Below, in pieces: positions 1 to 7,200 of a stretch of 8,825 nt of DNA. The stretch covers positions 1 through 8,825 of the forward strand of contig CABUCM010000066.1 in the NCBI GenBank assembly GCA_902490005.1, given 5' to 3'. The number at the start of each line of letters is the position of its first letter. The stretch's first letter is position 1. This DNA is from an uncultured Ruminiclostridium sp. GTDB lineage: Bacteria > Bacillota > Clostridia > Oscillospirales > Acutalibacteraceae. The notes below the pieces were generated by a model that did not search any database, was not told the DNA's origin, and saw only the letters and a program-made list of their open reading frames with translations. The position numbers and the translations under genes were made by a program.

Positions 1-959
1 TGGGGAATTTTTCTCTTTTTATGGGGCACGGTCCTCAGCACGCCCCGGTTCGCGTGAAAATCCAGCCCTCCCGGCACGCTGACGCCCCCCTGCCCGGCCA
101 ATACAATCCGGTCTATCGCCTCCAGATGCCTAGCTTCCGGCTTAGAGCCTTCCTGCAAAAGGCGGACCGCCCGAACCCTCACCGGCTTTTCCCCCTGGGA
201 AAGAACCCGGCAGCTCCAGCCGCCCTCCTCCAGCGAGGCTTGAGATAACAGCCCACGGGCCGCGGCCCAAAGATAATCGTCGTCCTCCCGCAGGCCCTGG
301 GCCATTCTTCCCACGGCCTCCTCCAGGGATGGGTTGATTTCCTTCAAAACCGGCAGCACCTGCAGCCTGATTTTATTCCTGGAATATTCCGTTTTCAGAT
401 TGGTGCTGTCAGTCACATAGGGAATTTCATTGTCCCGGCAGTAGGCTTCGATCTCCTGCCGGGTACAGCCGATCAGGGGCCGGATAATATTCCCCCGCAC
501 CGGGGGGATCCCGCACATCCCTCTCAGCCCGGCGCCCCGCGCCAGATGAAGAAGCACCGTTTCCACATGGTCCGATAAATTATGGGCGGTGGCGATCAAG
601 CCGCCGTTCCCAGCCAAACGCTGAAAAAACTCGTACCGTACGGCTCGGCCGCAGGCCTCCAGCCCCAGCTTCCGCCTTTGGGCTTCCGCCCGGACGTCAA
701 TTTTCAGCACCTCCAAAGGGATTTTTTCCTTTTGGCAATATTCCCGGACATGGGCCTCGTCCCGGTCCGATTCCTCCCCCCGCAGGCAGTGGTTCACATG
801 GGCCGCCGTTACCTTCAGCGCCGGACAGAGCTTCCGCCGCCCCCACAAAAGGTGAAGCAGGGCCATGGAATCCGCGCCGCCGGAAACCCCAACCACCACC
901 CGGGAGGCCGGGGAAAGCATCTGGTAATCCTCTATGGTTTTCAAAACCTTAGTAATCAC
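1..959 (-). CDS. tilS: tRNA(Ile)-lysidine synthetase TilS, C-terminus cut off by window edge
   Basis: TilS uses ATP and lysine to convert C34 of the CAU-anticodon tRNA-Ile to lysidine, so that the tRNA reads AUA and is charged with isoleucine. It is cytoplasmic and normally essential. The frame is open from a GTG at 957-959 to the window edge, giving 319 codons; firmicute TilS is about 450-470 residues, so the C-terminal domain lies outside. Visible motifs are the PP-loop SGGADS (residues 26-31), AHVNHCLRGEESDRDE (about 53-68), GRAVRYEFF (about 104-112), AHNLSDHVET (125-134) followed by RGAGLRG, and YSRNKIR (192-198). The GTG start is chosen because GGAGGG lies 8 nt upstream and it gives a normal-length N-terminus before the PP-loop. 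It overlaps the dnaB end by 11 nt, suggesting translational coupling. One oddity is DHVET where the family usually has DQxET. Function is inferred from family motifs. Confidence 0.95.
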   Translation of the reverse strand, partial: MITKVLKTIEDYQMLSPASRVVVGVSGGADSMALLHLLWGRRKLCPALKVTAAHVNHCLRGEESDRDEAHVREYCQKEKIPLEVLKIDVRAEAQRRKLGLEACGRAVRYEFFQRLAGNGGLIATAHNLSDHVETVLLHLARGAGLRGMCGIPPVRGNIIRPLIGCTRQEIEAYCRDNEIPYVTDSTNLKTEYSRNKIRLQVLPVLKEINPSLEEAVGRMAQGLREDDDYLWAAARGLLSQASLEEGGWSCRVLSQGEKPVRVRAVRLLQEGSKPEARHLEAIDRIVLAGQGGVSVPGGLDFHANRGVLRTVPHKKRKIP

Positions 960-2313
960 CGCGTCCGCCCTCCATAGCGGTAAAGCGCATAAACTCGCCC
1001 TGCCAGTGGAGCTGGACGGTCCTCGCCTCGCCGTGGCGGTTTTTCGCCACGATGCACTCGCCGCTGTTTTTGTCATCGCTGGGCGCGTCGTCAGTATTGT
1101 AATAATCAGGCCGGTACAAAAACAAAACGATATCCGCGTCCTGCTCGATAGAACCCGAGTCCCTCAGGTCGGAAAGCACCGGCCGGTGCTCGGTGCGCTG
1201 CTCGCTGGCGCGGGAAAGCTGTGATAAAGTGATCACCGGCACGTTGATCTCCTTGGCCATAATTTTTAGGTTCCTGGTAATTTCAGAAATCTCCTGCACG
1301 CGGTTATCGATGCGCTTTGCCCCGGACATCAGCTGCAAATAGTCGATAATCACCAGGTCCACATCCTTTAGGCGGCGCAGCTTGGCCTTCATCTCCGGTA
1401 CGGTGATGCCGGGGGTATCGTCAAAATACAGGTGGGTCTTGGATAGGATATCCCCCGCCTCGATGAGCCGGACCCATTCGTCCTCTGTGAGCTTGCCGGT
1501 ACGCAGCTTGGTGCCGCCCACCTCGCCTTCGGTGGAAAGCATACGGGAAGCCAGCTGTTCCTTGGTCATTTCCAAGGAGAAAAAGGCTACTCTTTTCTTT
1601 TCCTTCACCGCCGCGTGGTTAGCGATATTCAAGGCGAAGCTGGTCTTACCCATACCGGGACGAGCCGCCAGCAGAATCAAGTCGGAACGGTTCAGCCCGG
1701 TGATGGTTTCGTCCAAATCCCGGATGCCGGTGGAAATGCTTTTAAACTGGTCGCTGTCCGGGGAATTGAGCAGGTCCAGCCGGTCGAAGGTCTCGATGAT
1801 GACCTCGTTGATCCGCTGCAGCCCCTGCATATTTTTCCCCCGGCGGATATCAAAGATCCGCTGCTCCGCTGAATCCAGCAGGGTGGAGGCGTCGTCGCCC
1901 CCCTCAGAGGCCTCCTCCAAAATATCCCTGGCGGTGGTAATCAGGGTGCGGATGTCATACTTATCCCGGACAATACCGGCGTAAGTCTCCACATTGGAGA
2001 TGGACGGCACGATCTGGGCCAGCTGCAAAAGATAGGTTTTCCCATTCACCTGGTCAAAGGCCGGGTTCTGCTTCAGCTTGTCCAGCACGGTGACAAAGTC
2101 CACCGGCTGGCCCAGGGTAAACATCTCCAGCATAGCGTCGTAAATCATCCTGTGGTTGGCAAGATGAAAATAATCCGCCCTGGGCAGGAGCTCCGCGACC
2201 CGGTCCAGGCAGGAGGCGTCCAGCAAAACCGCGCCCAAAACAGACTGCTCCGCTTCCGGGCTATAGGGCAAATTCAGCCCGTCGTAGCCGGAAGTCACTG
2301 AAATTTCAGCCAT
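949..2313 (-). CDS. dnaB: Replicative DNA helicase DnaB (DnaC in Bacillus nomenclature)
   Basis: This is the hexameric ATP-driven 5'-3' helicase that unwinds DNA at the replication fork and interacts with primase. The protein has 454 residues, the normal family length. The N-terminal DnaB domain (about 14-115) opens with LPYSPEAEQSVLGAVLLD. A linker follows, then a RecA-type motor domain from about 190. The motor has Walker A ARPGMGKTS (217-225), FSLEM (about 245-249), Walker B LVIIDYLQL (about 320-328), LSQLSR (363-368), the SDLRDSGSIEQDAD block (381-394) and KNRHG (424-428), whose Arg fits the arginine-finger position. The ATG start follows a GAGGGGAG Shine-Dalgarno site. No intein or insertion is present. 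The gene follows rplI after a 71-nt gap with a terminator hairpin and overlaps tilS. Because it sits in the rnj-gdpP-rplI cluster, it is the housekeeping chromosomal helicase rather than a phage copy. Confidence 0.98.
   Translation of the reverse strand: MAEISVTSGYDGLNLPYSPEAEQSVLGAVLLDASCLDRVAELLPRADYFHLANHRMIYDAMLEMFTLGQPVDFVTVLDKLKQNPAFDQVNGKTYLLQLAQIVPSISNVETYAGIVRDKYDIRTLITTARDILEEASEGGDDASTLLDSAEQRIFDIRRGKNMQGLQRINEVIIETFDRLDLLNSPDSDQFKSISTGIRDLDETITGLNRSDLILLAARPGMGKTSFALNIANHAAVKEKKRVAFFSLEMTKEQLASRMLSTEGEVGGTKLRTGKLTEDEWVRLIEAGDILSKTHLYFDDTPGITVPEMKAKLRRLKDVDLVIIDYLQLMSGAKRIDNRVQEISEITRNLKIMAKEINVPVITLSQLSRASEQRTEHRPVLSDLRDSGSIEQDADIVLFLYRPDYYNTDDAPSDDKNSGECIVAKNRHGEARTVQLHWQGEFMRFTAMEGGRGDY
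968..973 (-). promoter_or_regulatory. Ribosome binding site of tilS
   Basis: GGAGGG on the minus strand lies 8 nt before the GTG at 957-959. It sits inside the last codons of dnaB. It supports the GTG over the in-frame ATG 13 codons downstream, which has no such site. Confidence 0.75.
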
Positions 2314-2335
2314 GTGCTCTCCCCTCTCTTTGATG

Positions 2336-2365
2336 GAAAAAGGACGGATATTCCCTATCCGTCCT
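2336..2365 (-). terminator. Intrinsic terminator or attenuator between rplI and dnaB
   Basis: On the minus strand the sequence has a perfect 10-bp stem (arms AGGACGGATA and TATCCGTCCT, positions 2356-2365 and 2341-2350) with a 5-nt loop GGGAA. A run of five T, the first also closing the stem, follows. This is a classic rho-independent terminator shape on the operon strand. It ends only about 23 nt before the dnaB ATG. I see no good promoter between it and dnaB, so dnaB and tilS probably depend on partial readthrough or an upstream promoter. The hairpin may also protect the rplI mRNA 3' end. Confidence 0.75.
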
Positions 2366-2368
2366 AAA

Positions 2369-2381
2369 TTGCTCGCAGCAA
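2369..2381 (-). repeat. Small hairpin just after the rplI stop
   Basis: TTGCT and AGCAA form a perfect 5-bp inverted repeat around a 3-nt loop, directly upstream of the terminator hairpin. It is followed on the minus strand by only three T, so it is a poor terminator alone. It may be a tandem element with the larger stem, or chance. Confidence 0.4.
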
Positions 2382-2384
2382 CGC

Positions 2385-2831
2385 TTAAGCCTCAGACACC
2401 ACCACATAAACCTTGGCGCTGATGCCGGCGTAAAGCTTGATCTCGCAATGGTAAGTACCAAACGCCTTAATGTCCCCGTCCAGCTCGATTTTCCGCTTGT
2501 CCACATCCACGCCGAACTGCTTATTCAGCTCCTCCGCGATTTCCTTGGCGGTGACAGAGCCGAACAGCCTTCCGCCCTGGCCAGCTTTTGCGGTCATCTT
2601 TACGGTCTTTTCATTGATCTTTTTCGCCGCCGCCGCGGCGTTATCCTTATCCACTTGAATTTTATGCTGTTTAGACGCCTCGGCGTTTTTCAGCTCGTTC
2701 ATCGCCTGGGCGTTGGCTTCCTTGGCAAGCTTTCTGGGAATCAGGTAGTTTCTTGCGTACCCGTCGGAGGCGTTCACCAGCTCGCCCTTTTTTCCGGTGC
2801 CCTTTACATCGGCCAATAAAATTACTTTCAT
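2385..2831 (-). CDS. rplI: 50S ribosomal protein L9
   Basis: L9 binds 23S rRNA near the L1 stalk base and helps maintain reading-frame fidelity. From the ATG at 2829-2831 it has 148 residues, matching the usual length of about 148-150. The N-terminal rRNA-binding domain starts MKVILLADVKGTGKKGE and contains the signature DGYARNYLIPRKLAKEA. A Lys/Ala-rich connecting helix (about 45-75) leads to the C-terminal domain with GRLFGSVTAKEIAEEL and KAFGTYHCEIKLYAGISAKVYV. An upstream in-frame GTG would add MNT, but it overlaps the AGGAG Shine-Dalgarno site, so the ATG is preferred. The gene starts 18 nt after the gdpP stop and is followed by a terminator hairpin. Confidence 0.98.
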   Translation of the reverse strand: MKVILLADVKGTGKKGELVNASDGYARNYLIPRKLAKEANAQAMNELKNAEASKQHKIQVDKDNAAAAAKKINEKTVKMTAKAGQGGRLFGSVTAKEIAEELNKQFGVDVDKRKIELDGDIKAFGTYHCEIKLYAGISAKVYVVVSEA

Positions 2832-2839
2832 GGTATTCA

Positions 2840-2844
2840 CTCCT
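2840..2844 (-). promoter_or_regulatory. Ribosome binding site of rplI
   Basis: AGGAG (TAGGAG with the next base) lies 8 nt before the ATG at 2829-2831. Its last base is the first base of the alternative GTG at 2838-2840, which rules out that longer start. Confidence 0.8.
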
Positions 2845-2849
2845 ACGCT

Positions 2850-4814
2850 TTATAAATTTTCTTTATGTATCTCAGTTTCATTCAAAATGCCAATCAGGCG
2901 CTCCCTCACTTCTCCCACCGAGGTATCCTTCAGTTGGGCCCCCGCCATGGTCTGGTGGCCGCCGCCGCCCAGCTTTTCCATAATCACCTGGACGTTCACA
3001 GCCCCCAGGGAACGGGCGGAAATGTTCACAGCGCCGCCGGATGGATACATCACAAAGGAGGCGTTCACCCCTTGGACCCCCAGCAGTTCGTCCGCGGCCT
3101 GGGCCGATGCGATCCGGATATCCGGATAGTCCTCGTCTGCCACGGCAACCGCGCAGCTGTTATAAATCTCCGCGCCGGAAACCAACTGGTATTTGGCCCG
3201 GTAGGTATCGATGGAATTGGAGAACATCCGCTTGACCTCCACCGTGTCGGCGCCTTTCCTGCGAAGGAAGGCCGCCGCCTCAAAGGTCCGCACCCCGGTC
3301 TTCAGCACGAAATTTTTGGTATCCAGCATAATGCCGGAAAGCAGAGCGTCCGCTTCCAGCCTGCCGATGGCGTTTTCCCCCAGATACTGCACCAATTCCG
3401 TTACCATCTCAGACGCGGAACTGGCGTAGGGCTCGTGATAAAAAATAATGGCGTTTTCAATATGCTTTACCATCATCCGGTGGTGGTCGATAACCACGGT
3501 GCGCTTGCTGTATTTATACAGATCCCGGCTTTCCACAAAATTCTCAGAATGGGTATCCACGATAATCAGCAGGGACCGGTCGGTAATCAAGGAAAGAGCC
3601 TCCTGGGGTGACAGGAACATGCCGGTATTCCCGGTTTTTTCCACACTTTCCACCAGGGTGCCCGCCAAGGTCTGTTCCCGGTTCAGCACCACGTAGCAGG
3701 GCTTTTCCTGCCCCTTGGTGATAGCGCTCCACAAGCCGACGGAAGCGCCCACGCTGTCCAGGTCGGAAAACTGGTGTCCCATGACGAACACGCAGTCGCT
3801 GTTTTTGATATTGTCCGCCAAGGTCAGGGCGATAACCCTGGAGCGCACCTTGTCATGACGTTCCACGCCCTTGGAAACGCCGCCGAAAAACTCAAAAGTA
3901 TTGCCGTTTTTAATCGCCACCTGGTCCCCGCCCCTGCCCAGGGCCATGTCCAGGGCCTTCCGGGACCAAATTTCGTTCTCCGCCAAGCTTTTGCCGCCCC
4001 GTCCTACGCCAATGGAGATGGTGGCGTACCGGTGCTCATCCAGCTTTACATTGCGGATCGCGTCCAAGATGGTGAATTTTTCTTCCACAAACTTTCTCAG
4101 GTGCCGTTCCTCCATTACCATCAGGTAACGGCCGCCGCTGAGTTTTTTATAAAAGCCGCTGGTGGAAGACACCCACTTCTGCAGGGTCTTTTCCACCATC
4201 GCCACCAGCTGGGTGCCCTGGCCGTCGCTGGCGTCCTTCAGAAGCTCCTCCCGGTTGTCAAACAGAATGGTAGCAACCGCCGGGCGGCTGTCCAGGAACT
4301 CTTTCACCGTGTCTTTAAAATAGGTGTCCTCGATGAAATATAAAATGCAGCTGGTTCTCAGCTTTACCGCGTAAACCGTGTATTTCAGCCCGTTGTGGGT
4401 GATATTGGTGCCGTTGCCCTTCACAATGTCCTGAAGCCGGACGCCGGAGGTGAACGCGGTAACGCTTTCCCCTACGCAGTCCTTGTTTTCACACAGCATC
4501 TCCTGAAACAGGCCGTTGCCCCAAACCACCTCGTCATACTTTCCCGTAATGGCCACAGGGAACGACAGCTTGGAAAGGTAGCTTTCCTGGTCCCGGTCGA
4601 AGGATTTAAACGCGCTGCGCAGCACGGTCTGGGCGTAGGTCCGAAACCGGATCACGCCCACCAGCGCCACGGTACCGGCCGCCAGGGTCAGGGCGGCAAA
4701 AAGATAAAAGATATTGCGGCTGGTGGTAAAATAGCTGATTACCGTCATGGCCAGCATCGCCGCGGTAATCACCAGGTAATAGGGAGAGGCCGCCCACACC
4801 CTTCTCTTTTTCAA
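2850..4814 (-). CDS. gdpP: Cyclic-di-AMP phosphodiesterase GdpP (PAS, degenerate GGDEF, DHH/DHHA1)
   Basis: GdpP hydrolyses the second messenger c-di-AMP to pApA and so affects osmolyte transport, cell-wall homeostasis and beta-lactam tolerance. From a TTG start it has 654 residues; Bacillus GdpP is about 659. In order it shows two membrane helices (about 12-31 and 35-56), a PAS region (about 80-165) and a degenerate GGDEF domain with SGGRY (226-230) in place of the signature. Then comes the family hallmark LGRGGDQVAIK (about 292-302). The DHH catalytic residues are all present: H347, D351 and D353 in GHQFSDLDS, D420 and H422 in VDTHS, the D443-H444-H445 triad and D498 in MLDTKNF. The DHHA1 part ends with GGGGH (616-620). 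The TTG at 4812-4814 is preferred over a GTG at 4833-4835, because AAGGAGG lies 9 nt before the TTG and would fall inside the longer reading. Catalytic competence is inferred from intact motifs. Confidence 0.95.
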   Translation of the reverse strand: MKKRRVWAASPYYLVITAAMLAMTVISYFTTSRNIFYLFAALTLAAGTVALVGVIRFRTYAQTVLRSAFKSFDRDQESYLSKLSFPVAITGKYDEVVWGNGLFQEMLCENKDCVGESVTAFTSGVRLQDIVKGNGTNITHNGLKYTVYAVKLRTSCILYFIEDTYFKDTVKEFLDSRPAVATILFDNREELLKDASDGQGTQLVAMVEKTLQKWVSSTSGFYKKLSGGRYLMVMEERHLRKFVEEKFTILDAIRNVKLDEHRYATISIGVGRGGKSLAENEIWSRKALDMALGRGGDQVAIKNGNTFEFFGGVSKGVERHDKVRSRVIALTLADNIKNSDCVFVMGHQFSDLDSVGASVGLWSAITKGQEKPCYVVLNREQTLAGTLVESVEKTGNTGMFLSPQEALSLITDRSLLIIVDTHSENFVESRDLYKYSKRTVVIDHHRMMVKHIENAIIFYHEPYASSASEMVTELVQYLGENAIGRLEADALLSGIMLDTKNFVLKTGVRTFEAAAFLRRKGADTVEVKRMFSNSIDTYRAKYQLVSGAEIYNSCAVAVADEDYPDIRIASAQAADELLGVQGVNASFVMYPSGGAVNISARSLGAVNVQVIMEKLGGGGHQTMAGAQLKDTSVGEVRERLIGILNETEIHKENL

Positions 4815-4823
4815 AAACGTCGC

Positions 4824-4830
4824 CCTCCTT
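4824..4830 (-). promoter_or_regulatory. Ribosome binding site that sets the gdpP TTG start
   Basis: AAGGAGG on the minus strand lies 9 nt before the TTG at 4812-4814, in the short gap after the rnj stop. The upstream in-frame GTG at 4833-4835 has no comparable site and would place this motif within codons 2-4. Confidence 0.75.
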
Positions 4831-4847
4831 TCCACAGGCTTTCCGGG

Positions 4848-6929
4848 TTAGACCTCCATAATGATCGGCAGGATCATGGGAGTTCTTCTGGTCCGGTCGT
4901 ATAAAAGCTTGCCCAAATCGTCTTTGACCTTATTTTTAATGACGCCCCACTCATGCACATGCTGGTTAGAGCAATTTTCAAACACGGTAATCACCTGCCG
5001 CTTGATGTCGTCCATCAAAGGCTCGGATTCCCTCACATAGACAAAACCACGGGAGACAATATCCGGCCCGGAGATCACATGGCCGTCGCTGGAATCGATA
5101 GTGGCAACCACTATGATCAGGCCGTCCTGGCCCAGATGCTTCCGGTCCCGGAGCACAATGCTTCCCACATCGCCGACGCCCAAGCCGTCCACAAGGACGC
5201 GGCCGGCCGGAACCGGCGCCAGGGAATGCATAAAGTCCTCATTCAGTTCTACTACGTCGCCGATATCGCCGATATAGATATTCTGCCGGGGCATGCCCAT
5301 GCTCTCGGCCAGCAAGGCGTGCTTATGCAGATGCTTTTGCTCACCGTGAACCGGAATGAAAAATTTCGGCTTGGTCAGGCCATGCACCAGTTTTAACTCT
5401 TCCTGGCAGGCGTGGCCGGAAACGTGAACCTCGTACATCGATTCATACACCACATCGCAGCCCCGCTTCATCAGCTCGTTGACCACATTGCCCACGGTCT
5501 TTTCATTGCCGGGGATGGGCCGGGCGGAAATAATGACAAAGTCGTCGGGGCCTACCTCCACCTTTCGGTGGTCCGAGGTGGCCATGCGGGCCAGCGCCGA
5601 CATGGGCTCCCCCTGGCTGCCGGTGGTAATCAGCACAACCTGGTCCTTGGCATAACGGTTAATCAGGTCGATATCTATAATTACGCTCTCCGGAACGTCC
5701 ATATAACCAAGTTCACTGGCAATGGACACATAATTCAGCATACTGCGTCCGGAAAAAGCCACTTTTCTGCCGTGGCGCTGGGCACAGTGGATAATCTGCT
5801 GAATCCGGTTGATATTGGAAGCGAAGGAAGCTACGATAATCCGTTTTTTCTCCGCCTTTAAAAACAGGTTTTCAAAAGAGTCGGCGACCTTGCGTTCGGT
5901 CATGGTATAGCCGGGGCGTTCCGCGTTGGTGGAATCCGCAAGCAGGGCTAAAACGCCCTCTTTGCCCAGCTCCGCGAACCTGCCCAAATCGATCATCTCG
6001 CTCTGGGGCGGGGTGCAGTCGATTTTAAAGTCACCGGTATGCACAATGGTGCCCGCCGGGGAATGAATGGCCACCGCCACCGCGTCAGGGATAGAGTGGT
6101 TTACGTGGATCAGCTCCACCTCCATACAGCCAAGCTTGATCCGGCCGCCGGGATGCACCGTGTTCAGCTTCGCCCTGCCCAAAAGGTTATGCTCCTTCAG
6201 CTTGCTGCTCACCAGGCCTATGGTCAGGGGCGTGCCGTAAACCGGCACGTTAAAGTTTTTCAGTAAATAAGGCACGGCGCCGATATGGTCTTCATGGCCG
6301 TGGGTAATCACCAGGCCCTTGATCTTATCCTTATTCCGCTCCACATAAGAAAAGTCCGGAATCACCAGGTCCACGCCCAGCATATCGCCGTCGGGGAACG
6401 TCATGCCGCAGTCCAGCAGGAACATATCCTTGCCGCACTCGAACAGGGTGATATTTTTTCCGATTTCATTCAGGCCTCCGAGAAACGTCACCTTAATCGA
6501 AGGCTTGGAGGACTTTTTCTGTCCCCGCTTGGAGCCGCGGAAAGCCGTCTTTCCCGTTTTCCTCTCCGCCGCTTTTGCGGCCGCCTGGGTGTTGTTCTTC
6601 TTTTCCGCCTCTGTTTTTTCCTTTTTCTTGCCGGCGGCCTTTGGCTCTTCTTTTTTCTTTGGCGCGGGCTTGGCCGCATCCTTTGCTTTCACGCCCGTGG
6701 ATTTCTTCCTCTGCTGCGGTTCTTTCCTCGGCTGGGATTCCTTCCGGGCGGTCACCTTTTCAAACAGCTTGGGTTCCGCCCCGCCGCTTTCCGGCATGGG
6801 GATAGAGCCCTTGGCGGAAGACAGGGCCTGGTCGGCCTGCTTGCCGATCTGGTTCCTGGCGGGCTGCCGCTTAATCCCGGAGATGGGCCTCGCCGCCCCC
6901 GGCTTTATTCTTTTTTCATCTAAACTCAC
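4848..6929 (-). CDS. rnj: Ribonuclease J with a long basic N-terminal extension
   Basis: RNase J is a cytoplasmic metallo-beta-lactamase / beta-CASP ribonuclease with 5'-3' exonuclease and endonuclease activity in mRNA decay and rRNA maturation. From the GTG start it has 693 residues, against about 555 in Bacillus RNase J1. Residues 1 to about 140 are Lys/Ala/Glu/Pro-rich and look disordered. The core then begins with SIKVTFLGGLNEIGKN (about 144-159). Metal-binding motifs are HGHEDH (210-215), H278 in VNHS and HTGD (297-300). Beta-CASP motifs include STNAERPG (about 333-340), VSGHA with H506 and IPVHGE with H528. The RNase J C-terminal domain ends near IMEV. All metal ligands are intact. A longer frame from an ATG at 7017-7019 lacks a ribosome binding site, whereas this GTG has GGAGGT 6 nt upstream. 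It is the first gene of the operon and stops 33 nt before gdpP. Confidence 0.95.
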   Translation of the reverse strand: MSLDEKRIKPGAARPISGIKRQPARNQIGKQADQALSSAKGSIPMPESGGAEPKLFEKVTARKESQPRKEPQQRKKSTGVKAKDAAKPAPKKKEEPKAAGKKKEKTEAEKKNNTQAAAKAAERKTGKTAFRGSKRGQKKSSKPSIKVTFLGGLNEIGKNITLFECGKDMFLLDCGMTFPDGDMLGVDLVIPDFSYVERNKDKIKGLVITHGHEDHIGAVPYLLKNFNVPVYGTPLTIGLVSSKLKEHNLLGRAKLNTVHPGGRIKLGCMEVELIHVNHSIPDAVAVAIHSPAGTIVHTGDFKIDCTPPQSEMIDLGRFAELGKEGVLALLADSTNAERPGYTMTERKVADSFENLFLKAEKKRIIVASFASNINRIQQIIHCAQRHGRKVAFSGRSMLNYVSIASELGYMDVPESVIIDIDLINRYAKDQVVLITTGSQGEPMSALARMATSDHRKVEVGPDDFVIISARPIPGNEKTVGNVVNELMKRGCDVVYESMYEVHVSGHACQEELKLVHGLTKPKFFIPVHGEQKHLHKHALLAESMGMPRQNIYIGDIGDVVELNEDFMHSLAPVPAGRVLVDGLGVGDVGSIVLRDRKHLGQDGLIIVVATIDSSDGHVISGPDIVSRGFVYVRESEPLMDDIKRQVITVFENCSNQHVHEWGVIKNKVKDDLGKLLYDRTRRTPMILPIIMEV

Positions 6930-7165
6930 AAAATAACCTCCATTAATTGTTTGAGAAACGGATCTTCTTTCGGCCGACAAACGGTGCCACAGCGCGAAAG
7001 GCCGCTCTACTAAGTACATTTTTTATTTTATTTATGACGAAAACGATCTTTCTAAAATTCTGCGCTTTTCCGCAGCGTTTCTTCTGAATGATACTCTTAT
7101 CACCGGGAAATACTAGCGGCGTGTGACGGCAGCCGCCTTTCCCTGTTTTTCCGAACACAAATATT
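6930..7165 (-). promoter_or_regulatory. Predicted long structured 5' leader of the rnj operon
   Basis: If transcription starts about 7 nt after the -10 box, the leader is about 235 nt. It holds several minus-strand hairpins: GCGGC/GCCGC (7132-7136 with 7116-7120), TGATA-AGAG-TATCA (7089-7102) and CTGCG-GAAAAG-CGCAG (7060-7075, followed by AATTTT). Near the ribosome binding site, CGGCC (7000-7004) can pair with GGCCG (6971-6975), or CTTTCG (6995-7000) can pair with CGAAAG (6967-6972). I did not recognise any known riboswitch consensus. A regulatory role is inferred from length and structure only. Confidence 0.45.
6936..6941 (-). promoter_or_regulatory. Ribosome binding site that sets the rnj GTG start
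   Basis: GGAGGT on the minus strand lies 6 nt before the GTG at 6927-6929. The in-frame ATG 30 codons upstream (7017-7019) is preceded only by an A/T-rich stretch with no purine-rich site. Confidence 0.8.
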
Positions 7166-7171
7166 ATGTTT

Positions 7172-7200
7172 ATTGTACCCTTAGTTCCCCTCACTGTCAA
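7172..7200 (-). promoter_or_regulatory. Sigma-A type promoter of the rnj-gdpP-rplI-dnaB-tilS operon
   Basis: On the minus strand, a perfect -35 box TTGACA (7195-7200) is separated by exactly 17 nt from a -10 box TACAAT (7172-7177), which matches consensus at five of six positions. An A/T-rich stretch follows the -10. It points at rnj and is the only strong candidate seen on that strand. The predicted start point is near 7165. Confidence 0.85.

Noticed and set aside
2865..3611. A 248-codon open frame on the plus strand
   Set aside because: It lies fully antisense to the DHH/DHHA1 part of gdpP. Its sequence resembles no family, and it reflects GC-rich codon usage of the real gene.
6285..6936. 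Two long plus-strand frames rich in Phe, Leu and Arg that look membrane-like
   Set aside because: They are antisense to the N-terminus and Lys-rich tail of RNase J; complements of Lys codons (AAA/AAG) read as Phe and Leu. No ribosome site or family similarity is seen.
7017..7019. ATG as the rnj start, giving 723 residues
   Set aside because: It has no Shine-Dalgarno site, whereas the GTG at 6927-6929 has GGAGGT at ideal spacing.
7026..7031. TAAAAT as a second rnj -10 box
   Set aside because: No acceptable -35 box lies 16-18 nt upstream (only AGAAAG-like sequence), while a near-consensus promoter exists further up.
6943..7200. An 85-codon minus-strand frame upstream of rnj
   Set aside because: It begins at the TTG of the -35 box itself, so it would lie upstream of the transcript start. 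It is an open stretch in the leader, not a gene.
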